Assembly: GCF_001293775.1 (NCBI RefSeq)
Contig: NZ_LGLN01000033.1
Coordinates: forward strand, 729,300 to 773,841
Length of the DNA: 44,542 bases
Source of the DNA: Pseudomonas syringae pv. cilantro
Lineage (GTDB): Bacteria > Pseudomonadota > Gammaproteobacteria > Pseudomonadales > Pseudomonadaceae
Reading direction: 5' to 3'
The notes under the pieces are model-generated. The model saw only the letters and a program-made list of their open reading frames with translations. It ran no database searches and was not told where the DNA came from. The position numbers and the translations under genes are program-made. Position 1 is the stretch's first letter, and each line of letters opens with the position of its first letter. This document shows positions 25,637-33,595 of the stretch, piece after piece.

Positions 25637-25718
25637 GCCCTCCGGGCAGAAACTCGTTTTCCGCGCTCATCAGGACTCTTTAATGCGCGGAACGAGCCAA
25701 AGTACTAACCCAACTCGA

Positions 25719-25988
25719 TCAAATCCCGATATTGCCCAGTGTCTGCACGATGCTGCGCAACGTACCGGCAATACCCGGATGCTCCAGCTCAAAACGCTCT
25801 ACGGCCAGATTCACACCATCGGCAAGGCTGCTGTCCTGCTCGTGAGTCGCTTGTTCCAGCTGAATTTTAGTTTCAATTTGTTGCATCAGTTCGTGCAGGT
25901 TGTCCCGCTCGGATTCTGACATCGGCGGTTTGTGCTCAAGTTGCTCGCGCAGGGTATCGAGTTGTTCTTGAAGTTCGCGGGCGGGCAT
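25719..25988 (-). CDS. DUF4404 family protein
   Basis: An 89-residue, almost wholly helical and charged protein. It starts MPARELQEQLDTLREQLEH, continues with the acidic helix ERDNLHELMQQIETKIQLEQ and ends with LAVERFELEHPGIAGTLRSIVQTLGNIGI, the conserved end of DUF4404. The composition suggests a coiled coil. The function is unknown. The ATG at 25988 has AAGGAGC eight bases upstream, so it is preferred to the start at 26051. It is a single gene on the minus strand. Confidence 0.82.
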   Translation of the reverse strand: MPARELQEQLDTLREQLEHKPPMSESERDNLHELMQQIETKIQLEQATHEQDSSLADGVNLAVERFELEHPGIAGTLRSIVQTLGNIGI

Positions 25989-26091
25989 GATGTGCTCCTT
26001 GATTGATAAGTCTGTGTCATGGACTTCGCCGCTTGGCGAAAGGTCCGTCATGACCCAAGACTAATCCAGTAATCATCCCGCTGCATATGTA

Positions 26092-26700
26092 TCAAGGCTT
26101 TTCGCCTTTGCTGCGCCGCAGGGCGATGTCGGCCAGGCAGGACTCCAGCTCGCCCAGATGATCAATGACCGAGTGCACGCCCAGCGCATAGAGCTTGAGC
26201 GTTGCCTGCGCACGTCGCTGCTCGCGTTTCGCGTCGCTGAGCGCTTGCCATTGTGCCGGAGACAGTCCGCATAGCGGCCCGCAGGAGGCCAGGCCGATGG
26301 TCCATAGCCCGGCGTTCAAGCCGGACTGCAACAGGCGCGGGTCGCCGCTGATCAGCACGCAGCCGTCCAGTTGCGGGACGTTTAGCGCCATCAGCGCCAA
26401 CCAGCAGGCATCAGGTGCAGGCCATTTCGCGGCTGGACGAGGGGCGCAGACTATCCAGTCATCCAGTGGCGCAGCGAGGGGAGTGCTCACGGTTTCAGGC
26501 AGCTCTTCAAGCCAGGCGCAAGGTTGCCCCTGGGCACGCAGGGTTTTCAGTATTTCCAGCGCGCCCGGTGTCGGCTGAAGGTGTTCAGGCCCCGGGCGCC
26601 CAACCGTTCCGGCCTGTGCGCCAAAATCCACTAGGCAGCCGCTGAGGCCGAAAAGCAGGGCTGGGAAAGTCGGCAAAGGCGTGAGGACCGGCGCGAGCAT
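26092..26700 (-). CDS. Degenerate HAD-superfamily protein (probable pseudoenzyme)
   Basis: A 202-residue protein with the layout of phosphonoacetaldehyde-hydrolase-like HAD enzymes: TPGALEILKTLRAQG after motif I, KWPAPDACWLALMALNV where KPxPD would be, and GCVLISGDPRLLQSGLNAGLWTIGLASCG at motif IV. The catalytic motif I, normally DxDGTxxD, reads GLSGCLVD at residues 18-25: both catalytic aspartates (to Gly18 and Ser20) and the Thr are gone. It cannot use the standard HAD aspartyl-phosphate chemistry. It may be a binding protein or be drifting. The start is set at ATG 26700 with AGAG upstream; a TTG two codons earlier is possible. Confidence 0.78.
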   Translation of the reverse strand: MLAPVLTPLPTFPALLFGLSGCLVDFGAQAGTVGRPGPEHLQPTPGALEILKTLRAQGQPCAWLEELPETVSTPLAAPLDDWIVCAPRPAAKWPAPDACWLALMALNVPQLDGCVLISGDPRLLQSGLNAGLWTIGLASCGPLCGLSPAQWQALSDAKREQRRAQATLKLYALGVHSVIDHLGELESCLADIALRRSKGEKP

Positions 26701-26897
26701 GAGCAAATCTCTGAAATACCCAACACGCTACTGCGCTTGTATGACAGTTGGATGACGACGTGATGACCAGGTTTATCCGCGTTGCTTTGCTGACAGACCT
26801 GCCTTATTCACGACAGAAGGCTTTATACTCCAGGACTTAGCGTGTGGGGCGTTGCACCCGCGTCATTATTTCGATATCTCGATCAGGAGTGTCAGCT

Positions 26898-27599
26898 ATG
26901 CCCGTGACCGGTGCAGGCTTTATCAAACGTTTGGCGCAACTTTCTCTGTGCGCAGGCATTGCGCTGGTCCCGGTGGCCGTTCAGGCTGCTGAAGACGATC
27001 CGTGGGAAGGCATCAACCGTTCCATCTTCAGCTTCAACGACACCCTCGACACTTACACGCTCAAGCCGCTGGCCAAGGGTTATCAGTACATCGCCCCGCA
27101 ATTCGTTGAGGACGGTATTCACAACTTCTTCAACAACATCGGCGACGTCGGCAACCTGGCCAACAACGTGCTGCAAGCCAAGCCTGCAGCCGCCGGCGTC
27201 GACACCGCACGCATGATCTTCAACACCACTTTCGGGCTGCTGGGTTTCATCGACGTAGGCACCCGCATGGGCCTGCAACGCAACGATGAAGACTTCGGTC
27301 AGACACTTGGCTACTGGGGCGTGCCAAGCGGCCCGTTCGTGGTTCTTCCGTTGCTGGGGCCGAGCACCGTGCGTGATGCCTTCGCCAAGTACCCGGACAC
27401 CTACACCTCGCCCTACCGCTACATCGATCATGTTCCGACCCGTAACACCGCGCTGGGTGTCAATCTGGTCGATACGCGTGCCAGCCTGCTGTCCGCAGAG
27501 CGCATGGTCAGCGGTGATCGTTACACCTTCATCCGTAATGCCTATTTGCAGAACCGGGAGTTCAAGGTCAAGGATGGCAAGGTTGAAGACGACTTTTAA
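26898..27599 (+). CDS. mlaA: MlaA (VacJ) family phospholipid-transport protein
   Basis: A 233-residue protein. Its N-terminal signal peptide ends near LVPVAVQA-A. The mature part opens with DDPWEGINRSIFSFNDTLD, the family hallmark, and includes LANNVLQAKPAAAGVDTARMIFNTTFGLLGFIDVGTRMG and FGQTLGYWGVPSGPFVVLPLLGPSTVRD. MlaA removes mislocalised phospholipids from the outer leaflet of the outer membrane and hands them to MlaC. E. coli MlaA is a lipoprotein; here the only early Cys (LSLC, residue 18) sits in a poor lipobox, so a type I signal peptide is more likely. The ATG at 26898 follows CAGGAG. No other mla gene is in the window. A terminator follows. Confidence 0.9.
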   Translation: MPVTGAGFIKRLAQLSLCAGIALVPVAVQAAEDDPWEGINRSIFSFNDTLDTYTLKPLAKGYQYIAPQFVEDGIHNFFNNIGDVGNLANNVLQAKPAAAGVDTARMIFNTTFGLLGFIDVGTRMGLQRNDEDFGQTLGYWGVPSGPFVVLPLLGPSTVRDAFAKYPDTYTSPYRYIDHVPTRNTALGVNLVDTRASLLSAERMVSGDRYTFIRNAYLQNREFKVKDGKVEDDF

Positions 27600-27628
27600 T
27601 CGACACGTAGAATGTGTGTGATAAAACC

Positions 27629-27662
27629 AATAAAGGCGACCTCGGGTCGCCTTTATTATTTT
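27629..27662 (+). terminator. Intrinsic terminator after mlaA
   Basis: A perfect 13-bp stem (27629-27641 with 27645-27657) with a 3-base loop is followed by ATTTTG. It can also serve the convergent PilZ gene. Confidence 0.85.
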
Positions 27663-27691
27663 GTGTATTTGTGAACCCGTTCCGCTTCAAA

Positions 27692-27991
27692 TCAGCTCAT
27701 CGAGACGATGGACAGCCCAAGTTTTTGACCGCCGCCTTCTTCATCACTGACCCAGACAACCTCGGTTTCTGCCTCAAGACCCTTGAGCGCCTGATGATCG
27801 GAGTCGATCCGCACGCTGAGTTTGTCGCCCACCTGAAAAGAGCGGGGTGTCTGAACCTGCATGCCCGAGCTGGACAGATCAATGCATACGGCAGGAATGA
27901 CCTGACCGGCGTGGATCAGATTGACGTCTGCGTCGACGCGCATGCGGATGTAATCCCGTTTTTCCTCGTAGTCGCGATCAGTTCGACTCAT
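27692..27991 (-). CDS. Single-domain PilZ protein
   Basis: A 99-residue protein made of one PilZ domain. Both c-di-GMP half-sites are intact: RxxxR in KRDYIRMRV (about residues 12-16) and DxSxxG in IDLSSSGMQV. The remaining sequence alternates short strands and ends KLGLSIVSMS. Such stand-alone PilZ proteins act as c-di-GMP-dependent adaptors for motility or exopolysaccharide control. It has its own transcript, convergent with mlaA and divergent from rssB by about 270 bases. Confidence 0.9.
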   Translation of the reverse strand: MSRTDRDYEEKRDYIRMRVDADVNLIHAGQVIPAVCIDLSSSGMQVQTPRSFQVGDKLSVRIDSDHQALKGLEAETEVVWVSDEEGGGQKLGLSIVSMS

Positions 27992-28259
27992 GTTCAGTCC
28001 CTTCGTTTTAGTTGCTGATTAATCAGTTCTTATAACTCCCGGTGATTTGAGATGTAAAGAGCACGAAGTGAGGGGCGGAGCATGCTTGAAACACCCGTCG
28101 GATGGGAGTACCGTCTGCGCCTTGAAGGGCACCTCTGAACATGACGCACACACGGTGTTGCGGACGTGAAATTGCAGAGAGGCTAGAAGCGAATCCAGTA
28201 AGCGGGTTCCGGTGATTCCGGGCCGCCTACGCCAACCTTATCTGGCGCCGTTTGCCCAC

Positions 28260-29444
28260 ATGCCAAAAACCAGTGCCACGCTGCTGATTATCGATGACGA
28301 CGAAGTAGTGCGCGCGAGTCTCGCCGCCTATTTGGAAGACAGTGGCTTCAGCGTCCTCCAGGCCAGCAATGGCTTGCAGGGAATACAGATATTCGAGCAG
28401 GAAAAGCCCGATCTGGTGGTGTGCGACTTGCGCATGCCGCAGATGGGTGGACTTGAACTGATTCGTCAGGTGACCGCCAGTGCTCCGCAGACCCCGGTAA
28501 TCGTTGTTTCCGGGGCCGGCGTGATGAGCGATGCGGTGGAAGCGTTGCGTCTGGGCGCCGCCGATTACCTGATCAAACCCCTTGAAGATCTGGCGGTACT
28601 CGAACATTCAGTGCATCGCGCCCTGGACAGGGCACGCCTGCTCAACGAAAACCAGGTCTACCGCGAGAAGCTTGAAAAAGCCAATCGCGAGCTTGAAGCC
28701 AGCCTGCACCTCTTGCAGGAAGATCAGGACGCAGGTCGGCAAGTGCAGATGAATATGCTGCCGATCACCCCTTGGTCTATCGCCGAGTTCCAGTTCGCTC
28801 ACCAGATCATTCCCTCGTTGTACCTGTCCGGCGACTTCGTCGATTATTTTCGGGTCGACGAACGGCGCGTTGCCTTCTATCTTGCCGATGTCTCAGGGCA
28901 TGGAGCGTCTTCGGCGTTCATCACCGTGCTGCTGAAGTTCATGACCACCCGCCTGCTGTTCGAATCGAAGCGCGGTGGAACACTGCCCGAATTCAAACCG
29001 TCGGACGTACTTGGACATATCAACCGTGGCCTGATCAGTTGCAAACTGGGCAAGCATGTCACTATGGTGGGCGGGGTGATCGACGAAGAATCGGGCACGC
29101 TGACCTACGCCGTTGGCGGCCATCTGCCGCTGCCGGTGCTGTACACCGAGGGGCAGGCACATTATCTGGAAGGCCGTGGTCTGCCGGTCGGCTTGTTCAA
29201 CGAGGCGACCTATCAGGATCACGAAGTGGAACTGCCGGCGTCCTTCAGTCTGACCATGCTGTCTGATGGCATACTGGATTTGCTACCCGGTGATACACTC
29301 AAAGAAAAAGAAGCTGTGCTTCCCGAGTTGGTGAAGACGGCTGGCGGCAGCCTGGAAGGCTTGCAGCGGGTTTTTGAATTGGCAACGCTAGGGGAGATGC
29401 CGGATGATATCGCCTTGTTAGTGTTAAGCAGGAATCTTGAATGA
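28260..29444 (+). CDS. rssB: Response regulator with PP2C-type phosphatase, RssB
   Basis: A protein of 394 residues. The receiver domain (residues 1-125) has the acidic pocket IIDDDE, the phospho-acceptor Asp in VVCDLRMPQ and the Lys in YLIKPLE. A coiled linker (LEKANRELEASLHLLQED) follows, then a SpoIIE/PP2C phosphatase domain with LSGDFVDYF, LADVSGHG, TYAVGGHLPLPVL and MPDDIALL. In pseudomonads this architecture is annotated RssB. It would dephosphorylate the anti-sigma antagonist encoded next, RssC, giving partner switching. The ATG at 28260 fits the receiver N terminus, though no clear ribosome binding site is seen; a GTG at 28212 is the alternative. It overlaps rssC by 4 bases. Confidence 0.88.
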   Translation: MPKTSATLLIIDDDEVVRASLAAYLEDSGFSVLQASNGLQGIQIFEQEKPDLVVCDLRMPQMGGLELIRQVTASAPQTPVIVVSGAGVMSDAVEALRLGAADYLIKPLEDLAVLEHSVHRALDRARLLNENQVYREKLEKANRELEASLHLLQEDQDAGRQVQMNMLPITPWSIAEFQFAHQIIPSLYLSGDFVDYFRVDERRVAFYLADVSGHGASSAFITVLLKFMTTRLLFESKRGGTLPEFKPSDVLGHINRGLISCKLGKHVTMVGGVIDEESGTLTYAVGGHLPLPVLYTEGQAHYLEGRGLPVGLFNEATYQDHEVELPASFSLTMLSDGILDLLPGDTLKEKEAVLPELVKTAGGSLEGLQRVFELATLGEMPDDIALLVLSRNLE

Positions 29445-29926
29445 GTACCGGTAGAATCCAGTTCGCCGAGCAGGAAGGCACCTTCGTTCTGAAGTTCGTG
29501 GGTGAAGTGCGGTTGACGCTGTGTTCGGCCCTGGACGCGACTATCGAGCGAATCTTCACGGCGTTGAATTTTTCCGCGGTGGTGATCGATCTGACCGAGA
29601 CGCGCAGCATCGACAGTACGACATTGGGTCTGCTGGCCAAATTATCGATCCTGTCACGTCAGAAAGTGGGCTTGCTGCCGACCCTGGTGACCACTCACGA
29701 AGACATCACGCGGCTGCTGCAGTCCATGGGCTTCGATCAGGTGTTCAACATCGTTGACCGGCCTTTGCCGCGCCCTGAGTCCCTGACCGACCTGCCGTCG
29801 CAGGATCAGTGTGAAGAAGTGGTGAAGGCGAAGGTGCTTGAAGCGCATAAGATCCTCATGGGCCTGAACGACTCCAACCGTGAAGCATTTCATGACCTGG
29901 TCAATGCGCTCGAAGGGCAACGCTAG
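29441..29926 (+). CDS. rssC: Anti-sigma factor antagonist (STAS domain), RssC
   Basis: A 161-residue protein. The STAS domain fills residues 1-100, with the phosphorylatable Ser region VVIDLTETRSIDSTTLGLLAKL. An extra C-terminal tail of about 60 residues is charged and helical. ATG overlaps the rssB stop in an ATGA, so the two are translated as a pair. In the partner-switch model the unphosphorylated form binds an anti-sigma factor, and the RssB phosphatase keeps it unphosphorylated. The cognate kinase/anti-sigma protein is not in this window unless it is part of RssB's wider network. Confidence 0.85.
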   Translation: MSTGRIQFAEQEGTFVLKFVGEVRLTLCSALDATIERIFTALNFSAVVIDLTETRSIDSTTLGLLAKLSILSRQKVGLLPTLVTTHEDITRLLQSMGFDQVFNIVDRPLPRPESLTDLPSQDQCEEVVKAKVLEAHKILMGLNDSNREAFHDLVNALEGQR

Positions 29927-29963
29927 GCGAGCCATTCCTGTGTCTTACTGAGTCACAGGCAGC

Positions 29964-30000
29964 AAAAAGGGCGGCACCCGCGAGGGTGCCGCCCTTTAGT
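29964..30000. terminator. Bidirectional terminator between rssC and tal
   Basis: A perfect 14-bp stem (29966-29979 with 29984-29997) with a GCGA loop. It is T-rich on the minus strand (complement of 29964-29968) and moderately so on the plus strand. Confidence 0.9.
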
Positions 30001-30004
30001 GTTT

Positions 30005-30943
30005 TCAGAGTTTGTCGGAGAGCAATGCTTCCAGCTTTTCCTGATCGCGAGCGAACTGACGAATGCCTTCGGCCAGTTTTTCGGTGGCCATGGCGTCTTC
30101 GTTGGAGTCCCAGCGGAACTGGCTTTCGGTCAGGTTCTTGACCGTAGCCGGGCGTTTCTCACCTGCGTTATCCGGGGTAAGTTTACGCTCCAGCGTGCCA
30201 GTGTCTTCGGCCAGCTGTTTGAGTAGCTCGGTGCTGATGGTCAGGCGGTCACAACCGGCCAGTTGTTCGATCTGGTTCAGGTTGCGGAAGCTGGCACCCA
30301 TTACGACGGTTTTGAAGTCGTTGGCCTTGTAGTAATTGTAAATGCGCGTTACCGACTGCACGCCCGGATCTTCAGCACCGGTGTAATCGGTGCCCGCCGA
30401 CTTTTTGTACCAGTCGTAGATGCGGCCCACGAATGGCGAGATCAGGAATACGCCCGCTTCGGCACACGCGACAGCCTGAGCGAAGGAAAACAGCAATGTC
30501 AGGTTGGTCTGGATGCCTTGCTTCTCAAGGTGCTCGGCGGCGCGGATGCCTTCCCAGGTCGAGGCAAGTTTGATAAGTACCCGGTCGCGGCTGACGCCCG
30601 CTTTGTCGTACAGACCGATCAAACGCTCGCTGCGTTGAATCAGCGCATCTTTGTCAAAAGACAGCCGGGCGTCCACTTCAGTGGATACACGACCTGGTAC
30701 AACCTTGAGAATCTCCTGACCGATGGCAACCGCAAAGCGGTCACATGCCAGTCCGATGTCGCCGTTGCTGCCGCTGAAGGCTTCTTTGAGCATCGGCTTG
30801 TTGCCTTCGCTCGATGCCGCTTTGAGCAGCAGGGAAGGGTTGGTCGTGGCGTCCTGCGGCTTGAGGCTTTCGATGGCGCCAAAATCGCCGGTGTCGGCAA
30901 CGACGGTGGTGAATTTCTTGAGTTGATCCAGCTTGGAAGTCAT
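30005..30943 (-). CDS. tal: Transaldolase
   Basis: A 312-residue TIM-barrel enzyme. The Schiff-base lysine is Lys125 in [40 protein letters not shown] and [18 protein letters not shown] are family signatures, and [26 protein letters not shown] is the C-terminal phosphate site. It transfers a dihydroxyacetone unit in the non-oxidative pentose phosphate pathway. The start at 30943 is preceded by GGACAG; the open frame to 30997 has no support. It is a single gene convergent with rssC. Confidence 0.97.
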   Translation of the reverse strand: MTSKLDQLKKFTTVVADTGDFGAIESLKPQDATTNPSLLLKAASSEGNKPMLKEAFSGSNGDIGLACDRFAVAIGQEILKVVPGRVSTEVDARLSFDKDALIQRSERLIGLYDKAGVSRDRVLIKLASTWEGIRAAEHLEKQGIQTNLTLLFSFAQAVACAEAGVFLISPFVGRIYDWYKKSAGTDYTGAEDPGVQSVTRIYNYYKANDFKTVVMGASFRNLNQIEQLAGCDRLTISTELLKQLAEDTGTLERKLTPDNAGEKRPATVKNLTESQFRWDSNEDAMATEKLAEGIRQFARDQEKLEALLSDKL

Positions 30944-31239
30944 GAGCGTGCTCTGTCCTGTGCGGTTGGATGACATTACCCGAGCGCTGCCGCCCACTCA
31001 AGGCCGCAGAACACAATGCCTGCGGATGGAGGGCGTCGAGGGTCGGCATAGTCGTGAAAACCCTGTCTAGACTGTTTTGGAGCCCATGGCAGACTGCTTG
31101 TTCCCTCGATCTTTATTTTGCTCCTCCAGGTGTTACAAACAGGCGCGGCAATCTCGAACGCACACGCAGCGAATCTGGTGTTGAGTGGATCATTGCGGTA
31201 AAGATGCAGCTTCAATAAGCGATGACTGAAGGAACCAGC

Positions 31240-32502
31240 ATGCATCCACAACGCGCATCCCTTACCGCTGCAATCGGCTTTTCCCTGTTTTCTCTGAGTG
31301 CAGTAGCGGCGAGTACAATGGCCGCCGATTTGCCGGCCAATCAGTTGCTGAAGCAGGCGCAGGCTGAACAACCGTCCTATCTCGCAACGGTCAGGCAGTT
31401 AGTGGATGTCGACACCGGCACCGGTCAGGCGCCCGGTCTGAAAGTCATCAGCGCGCTACTGGTCGAACGTCTCAAAGCACTGGGTGCCGACGTCACGACC
31501 ACGCCTGCCGAGCCGTCTGCTGGCGATAACATTGTCGGCACGTTCAAAGGCAGTGGTACGAAATCCTTCTTGCTGATGGTCCACTACGACACCGTCTTCG
31601 GCCCCGGTACCGCCGCAAAGCGTCCGTTCAGGCTCGACAGCGAACGCGCCTATGGCCCCGGTGTCGCCGACGCCAAAGGCGGGGTAGCGATGATTCTGCA
31701 TTCGCTGAAACTGCTGCAGGATCAGAAATTCAAAGCGTTCGGCACGCTTACGGTGTTGTTCAATCCGGACGAGGAAACCGGCTCCAGCGGCTCGAAAAAA
31801 GTCATTGCCGAACTGGCTCGCCAGCACGATTACGTCTTTTCCTACGAGCCGCCTGACAAGGACGCCGTCACCGTCGCCACCAACGGCATCAACGGCCTGA
31901 TCCTCGACGTCAAAGGCAAATCATCCCACGCAGGCTCGGCACCCGAAGCAGGGCGCAACGCCGCCATCGAGCTGGCGCACCAGATGCTGCAACTCAAGGA
32001 CCTCGGCGATGCGGGCAAAGGCACGACAGTCAACTGGACACTCATCAAAGGCGGCGAGAAGCGCAATATCATCCCGTCCAGCGCCTCGGCTGAAGCGGAC
32101 ATGCGCTATTCCGACCTGAGTGAAAGTGATCGCGTGCTGGCAGATGGGCAGCGAATCGTGAAGAACACGTTCATCGACGGCACTGAAGTGACGTTGCGCA
32201 TGGAGAAGGGCCGTCCACCGTTGGCAAAAAACCCGGGTTCGGAACAGCTGGCAAAAACCGCGCAGGCACTCTACGGAAAAATCGACCGCAGCATCGAATC
32301 CATCGCCATGCGCTTCGGCACTGACGCAGGCTATGCCTATGTGCCCGGCAGCGCCAAACCCGCAGTACTGGAAACAATGGGTGTCGTGGGTGCCGGTTTG
32401 CACGCCGATGACGAGTACATCGAGCTGTCGAGCATCGCGCCCAGGCTCTATCTGACCATTGCGCTGATCATGCAGTTATCACGAGCTGATCTGGCGCCTT
32501 AG
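31240..32502 (+). CDS. M20-family metallopeptidase, glutamate carboxypeptidase G2-like
   Basis: A 420-residue exported zinc peptidase. A signal peptide ends near TMAA (residue 29). Metal ligands appear in order: His in LMVHYDTVFGPG, Asp in GPGVADAKGG, the Glu pair in NPDEETGSSGS, an acidic residue in EPPDKD and the terminal His in GLHADDEYIELSS. The dimerisation domain lies between SSHAGSAPEAGRNAA and MRYSDL. It resembles carboxypeptidase G2 of Pseudomonas, which removes C-terminal glutamate from folates and N-acyl glutamates. The specificity here is inferred. The ATG at 31240 follows GAAGGA; an earlier ATG at 31222 does not fit the signal peptide. Confidence 0.88.
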   Translation: MHPQRASLTAAIGFSLFSLSAVAASTMAADLPANQLLKQAQAEQPSYLATVRQLVDVDTGTGQAPGLKVISALLVERLKALGADVTTTPAEPSAGDNIVGTFKGSGTKSFLLMVHYDTVFGPGTAAKRPFRLDSERAYGPGVADAKGGVAMILHSLKLLQDQKFKAFGTLTVLFNPDEETGSSGSKKVIAELARQHDYVFSYEPPDKDAVTVATNGINGLILDVKGKSSHAGSAPEAGRNAAIELAHQMLQLKDLGDAGKGTTVNWTLIKGGEKRNIIPSSASAEADMRYSDLSESDRVLADGQRIVKNTFIDGTEVTLRMEKGRPPLAKNPGSEQLAKTAQALYGKIDRSIESIAMRFGTDAGYAYVPGSAKPAVLETMGVVGAGLHADDEYIELSSIAPRLYLTIALIMQLSRADLAP

Positions 32503-32518
32503 ATAAATCCTGCTCAGA

Positions 32519-32553
32519 CTGAAGCCCGCCATTGGTCGAGAGGCGGGCTTCAG
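32519..32553 (+). terminator. Hairpin after the M20 peptidase gene
   Basis: CTGAAGCCCGCC (32519-32530) pairs perfectly with 32542-32553. There is no proper T-run, so strength is uncertain. Confidence 0.5.
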
Positions 32554-32582
32554 GATTGACTGCGAGTCTGAGAAACGATTAA

Positions 32583-32598
32583 CTGTATATGCATACAG
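32583..32598 (+). promoter_or_regulatory. LexA box (SOS operator)
   Basis: CTGTATATGCATACAG fits the LexA consensus CTGT-N8-ACAG exactly and is an almost perfect palindrome. It ends 22 bases upstream of the ATG of the UmuD-like gene. Confidence 0.9.
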
Positions 32599-32620
32599 TT
32601 AATCATAAAAGGCTCACCGC

Positions 32621-33058
32621 ATGAGTGTCACATTCCTTGGCCCGTTGTCGGCAGAGGGCATAAAGCTCCCGTTCATTTCCATGTCCTCCACCGGCTCGCA
32701 GTCGCCTGTCGTGGAAAAACACGTCTCGATCGCCGAGCTTTGTGAGGTCCGTGAGCCGCACGCTTACCTGGCCAGGATCGACGACGAGGGCATGCGCGGG
32801 GTTGGCATGTGTCTGGGTGACATGCTGGTGGTCGACCGCAGCCAGTACGCCGAGCATGGCGACATCGTGGTCGCGTCACTCAACGCCCGGCAGATCTGTC
32901 GGCGCCTGTACATGCGTGGCGAATTCGTGGTTCTGCAGTCCGAAAACAGCGATTACCCCTCGCTTCAGGTGACCGATAACGATGACCTGATCATCCTCGG
33001 CGTGGTGACCTACAGCATGAAAAACCTGCTGGACGGTCGAAACGCCCGGAGCGAATAA
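32621..33058 (+). CDS. UmuD-like S24-fold protein lacking the self-cleavage dyad
   Basis: A 145-residue protein with a UmuD start (MSVTFLGPLSAEGIKLPF) and no DNA-binding domain. The S24 fold is clear: GVGMCLGDMLVVDR, HGDIVVASLNARQICRRL, VLQSENSDYPS and LGVVTYSMK. In UmuD and LexA a Ser (Ser60 in GDSM) and a Lys (Lys97 in VKKL) cut the protein in two. Here the Ser position is Gly57 (DEGM) and the Lys position is Arg94 (CRRL). Self-cleavage should not occur. No umuC follows. Expression is probably SOS-induced from the LexA box upstream; AAAGG at 32608 is the ribosome binding site. It may act as a fixed, uncleaved regulator of a polymerase, or be decaying. Confidence 0.85.
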   Translation: MSVTFLGPLSAEGIKLPFISMSSTGSQSPVVEKHVSIAELCEVREPHAYLARIDDEGMRGVGMCLGDMLVVDRSQYAEHGDIVVASLNARQICRRLYMRGEFVVLQSENSDYPSLQVTDNDDLIILGVVTYSMKNLLDGRNARSE

Positions 33059-33147
33059 TAGTTGACCGGCTATGACCCGGCCTTGCATTACACCCCCTTG
33101 CATGGTCTGCTGCTGGCCATCTTGGTTTCACTGGAGAAATTGACCCC

Positions 33148-33387
33148 ATGCAGGAACGAATCGACCAATTGCGGCTTGCCAAAGCGCTTCAGGGAGACGT
33201 CAGTGATCTGGTCAGAGCGCTCGACGCGGCCAGCACGCGGGCAGACGTAGAAGCAGAGGCCGCGCTGCAAATCGAATACATCCACGGACTTGAAACCACC
33301 AGAAAGCTGCGTGCTGCCGACGCCGAAGCGCTTTACATCATATTTGACGATGCGGTTCAGGCGCGTTTGCAGGCGCTGGCCGAATAG
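33148..33387 (+). CDS. Small helical protein downstream of the UmuD-like gene
   Basis: A 79-residue protein, Ala-, Leu- and acid-rich, predicted to be nearly all helix (LAKALQGDVSDLVRALDAAS ... LQIEYIHGLETTRKLRAADAEAL). There is no signal peptide or known motif. The start has TGGAG upstream at 33132-33136. It lies 89 bases after the UmuD-like gene with no terminator between them, so it may be part of the same LexA-controlled transcript. I do not recognise the family. Confidence 0.6.
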   Translation: MQERIDQLRLAKALQGDVSDLVRALDAASTRADVEAEAALQIEYIHGLETTRKLRAADAEALYIIFDDAVQARLQALAE

Positions 33388-33595
33388 CTCAGGCACCGTC
33401 CTTCTGCTTCGTTTCGCTCCGTTGATGCCTGTATCGCCTGCAAGGTGACAGTCATCATCTGCCTGAGCGCATTTAGTCAGCACTTCCTGCCAACAATGTG
33501 ATCCAAAAATACCCAACCGTTCTCTCCGCCTGGATAAGTGCTTGACTTGCACTCGGGAGATGCCATTTGCTGACTATTCAAAGGATCAGGTTGCT

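Noticed and set aside
31231..31249. GGAACC followed by CCAC before the M20 peptidase, considered as an hrp box
   Set aside because: Spacing is about 9 bases, not 15-16, and the Cs fall inside the coding sequence.
32621..33387. A umuDC/rulAB operon
   Set aside because: No polymerase (umuC/rulB) gene follows; the downstream ORF is only 79 codons.
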